From contig NZ_JABCRE010000002.1 of assembly GCF_012972675.1 (NCBI RefSeq), positions 795,001-859,000 on the forward strand: 64,000 nucleotides of DNA, given 5' to 3'. Positions 63,930 through 64,000 of the stretch are shown here, in pieces. This stretch comes from Pontixanthobacter rizhaonensis (GTDB lineage: Bacteria > Pseudomonadota > Alphaproteobacteria > Sphingomonadales > Sphingomonadaceae). Within the stretch, counting starts at the first letter, position 1. Every line of letters begins with the position of its first letter. The notes beneath the pieces are model-generated. The model was not told where the DNA came from. It did not search any database and saw only the letters and a program-made list of their open reading frames with translations. The translations under genes were made by a program, and so were the position numbers.

Positions 63930-64000
63930 ATGAGCCAGACATTGAACGCAGTCAGATATTGGCCAAATCTCCTTGGCATTATTGGCCAGCCGCACTCATT
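63930..64000 (+). CDS. Possible gene start running off the window
   Basis: ATG at 63,930 with an open frame (MSQTLNAVRYWPNLLGIIGQ) to the edge. Only 23 residues are visible, so no family can be named. Support is limited to the ATGA overlap with the preceding short frame. Confidence 0.25.
   Translation, partial: MSQTLNAVRYWPNLLGIIGQPHS

Larger units (their letters stand above)
48621..64000. mobile_element. Integrated genomic island / ICE-like element, left part
   Basis: Starts at the broken tRNA-Leu and runs to the window end without a visible right junction. It holds a tyrosine integrase next to the junction, a complete spare tRNA-Leu(CAA), a SIR2-HerA defence operon, an AbiE pair, a CoiA-like nuclease, and then ArdC, DUF2958 and ParB-like genes typical of conjugative elements. 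The defence operon is clearly more AT-rich than the core genome; the ArdC-ParB block is GC-rich again, so the island looks composite. Confidence 0.75.
63581..64000. other. Region after parB, no confident gene
   Basis: 420 bp. A reading frame without a clear start, from about 63,588 to 63,785 (including LLVEAPSPPTNRLAVLARYE), looks protein-like on the plus strand and could be a small gene from GTG 63,666 or a remnant. A second frame from ATG 63,754 ends at 63,933, overlapping (ATGA) the next ATG at 63,930. Otherwise only short TTGGCCA repeats are seen (about 63,812, 63,957, 63,980). Confidence 0.4.

Noticed and set aside
63649-63933. 94-codon plus-strand frame after parB
   Set aside because: TTG start within the strong stem-loop and a Trp/Arg-rich translation; only its later ATG (63,754) is mentioned as a weak possibility.

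Overview
The window looks like a chromosomal segment from an alphaproteobacterium of the order Sphingomonadales, possibly near Erythrobacteraceae (an inference from gene order and protein style; no rRNA is present). Two markers support this. One is a DivL-type kinase with tyrosine at the H-box, next to tsaE, amgK, murU, addB, addA and trxA. The other is a zapA / 6S RNA / 5-formyl-THF cyclo-ligase block. Genes are tightly packed, many with ATGA stop/start overlaps. The first 48.6 kb is ordinary core genome and the last 15.4 kb is an integrated accessory island.

Core part. 0-11 kb: cell-cycle kinase DivL, the t6A tRNA-modification ATPase TsaE, the MurNAc-recycling pair AmgK/MurU, the double-strand-break helicase-nuclease AddAB and thioredoxin. 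11-17 kb: a phosphatase with ArgJ on the minus strand, two small exported proteins and SecA. 17-25.7 kb: a PilZ protein, tRNA-Asn, NAD kinase, an EAL c-di-GMP phosphodiesterase with a dead GGDEF domain, Mfd, SdhE and RecG. 25.7-32.4 kb: a DUF885 protein, a COQ8-like kinase, a DUF3429 membrane protein, a class II aldolase-like protein, a glycerophosphodiesterase and ThyA. 32.5-36.2 kb: the branched-chain 2-oxoacid dehydrogenase E1 alpha, E1 beta and E2 genes. 36.2-40 kb: an exported protein, tRNA-Asp, a ThuA-like protein, DUF2842, the cyclo-ligase, probable 6S RNA, an unusually long ZapA and a 64-residue companion. 40-48.5 kb: transketolase, GAPDH, PGK, a 2OG-Fe(II) oxygenase-like gene, class I aldolase, ThiE, a secreted protein, EF-P and an inositol monophosphatase.

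Accessory island, 48.6 kb to the window end. A tRNA-Leu(CAA) gene is cut off just after its anticodon loop at 48,620. A tyrosine integrase follows directly, and then a complete second tRNA-Leu(CAA). The simplest reading is that the island inserted into the anticodon region of the tRNA gene and brought a replacement. Next comes an AT-rich, tightly coupled minus-strand operon of a DUF2130 coiled-coil/PD-(D/E)XK-type protein, a SIR2-like NADase, a HerA-type ATPase and a KTSC-domain protein. This is the known SIR2-HerA (Nezha) anti-phage pair with two extra, tightly linked genes, and it is the best candidate for something new. It is followed by an AbiEi/AbiEii toxin-antitoxin pair, a CoiA-like nuclease and an unrecognised gene. 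After that come about 700 bp of palindrome-rich DNA without a convincing gene (candidate transfer origin or single-strand promoter region) and a plasmid/ICE-type block: ArdC antirestriction protein, a 71-residue protein, DUF2958 and a long ParB-like protein. The right end of the island is outside the window.
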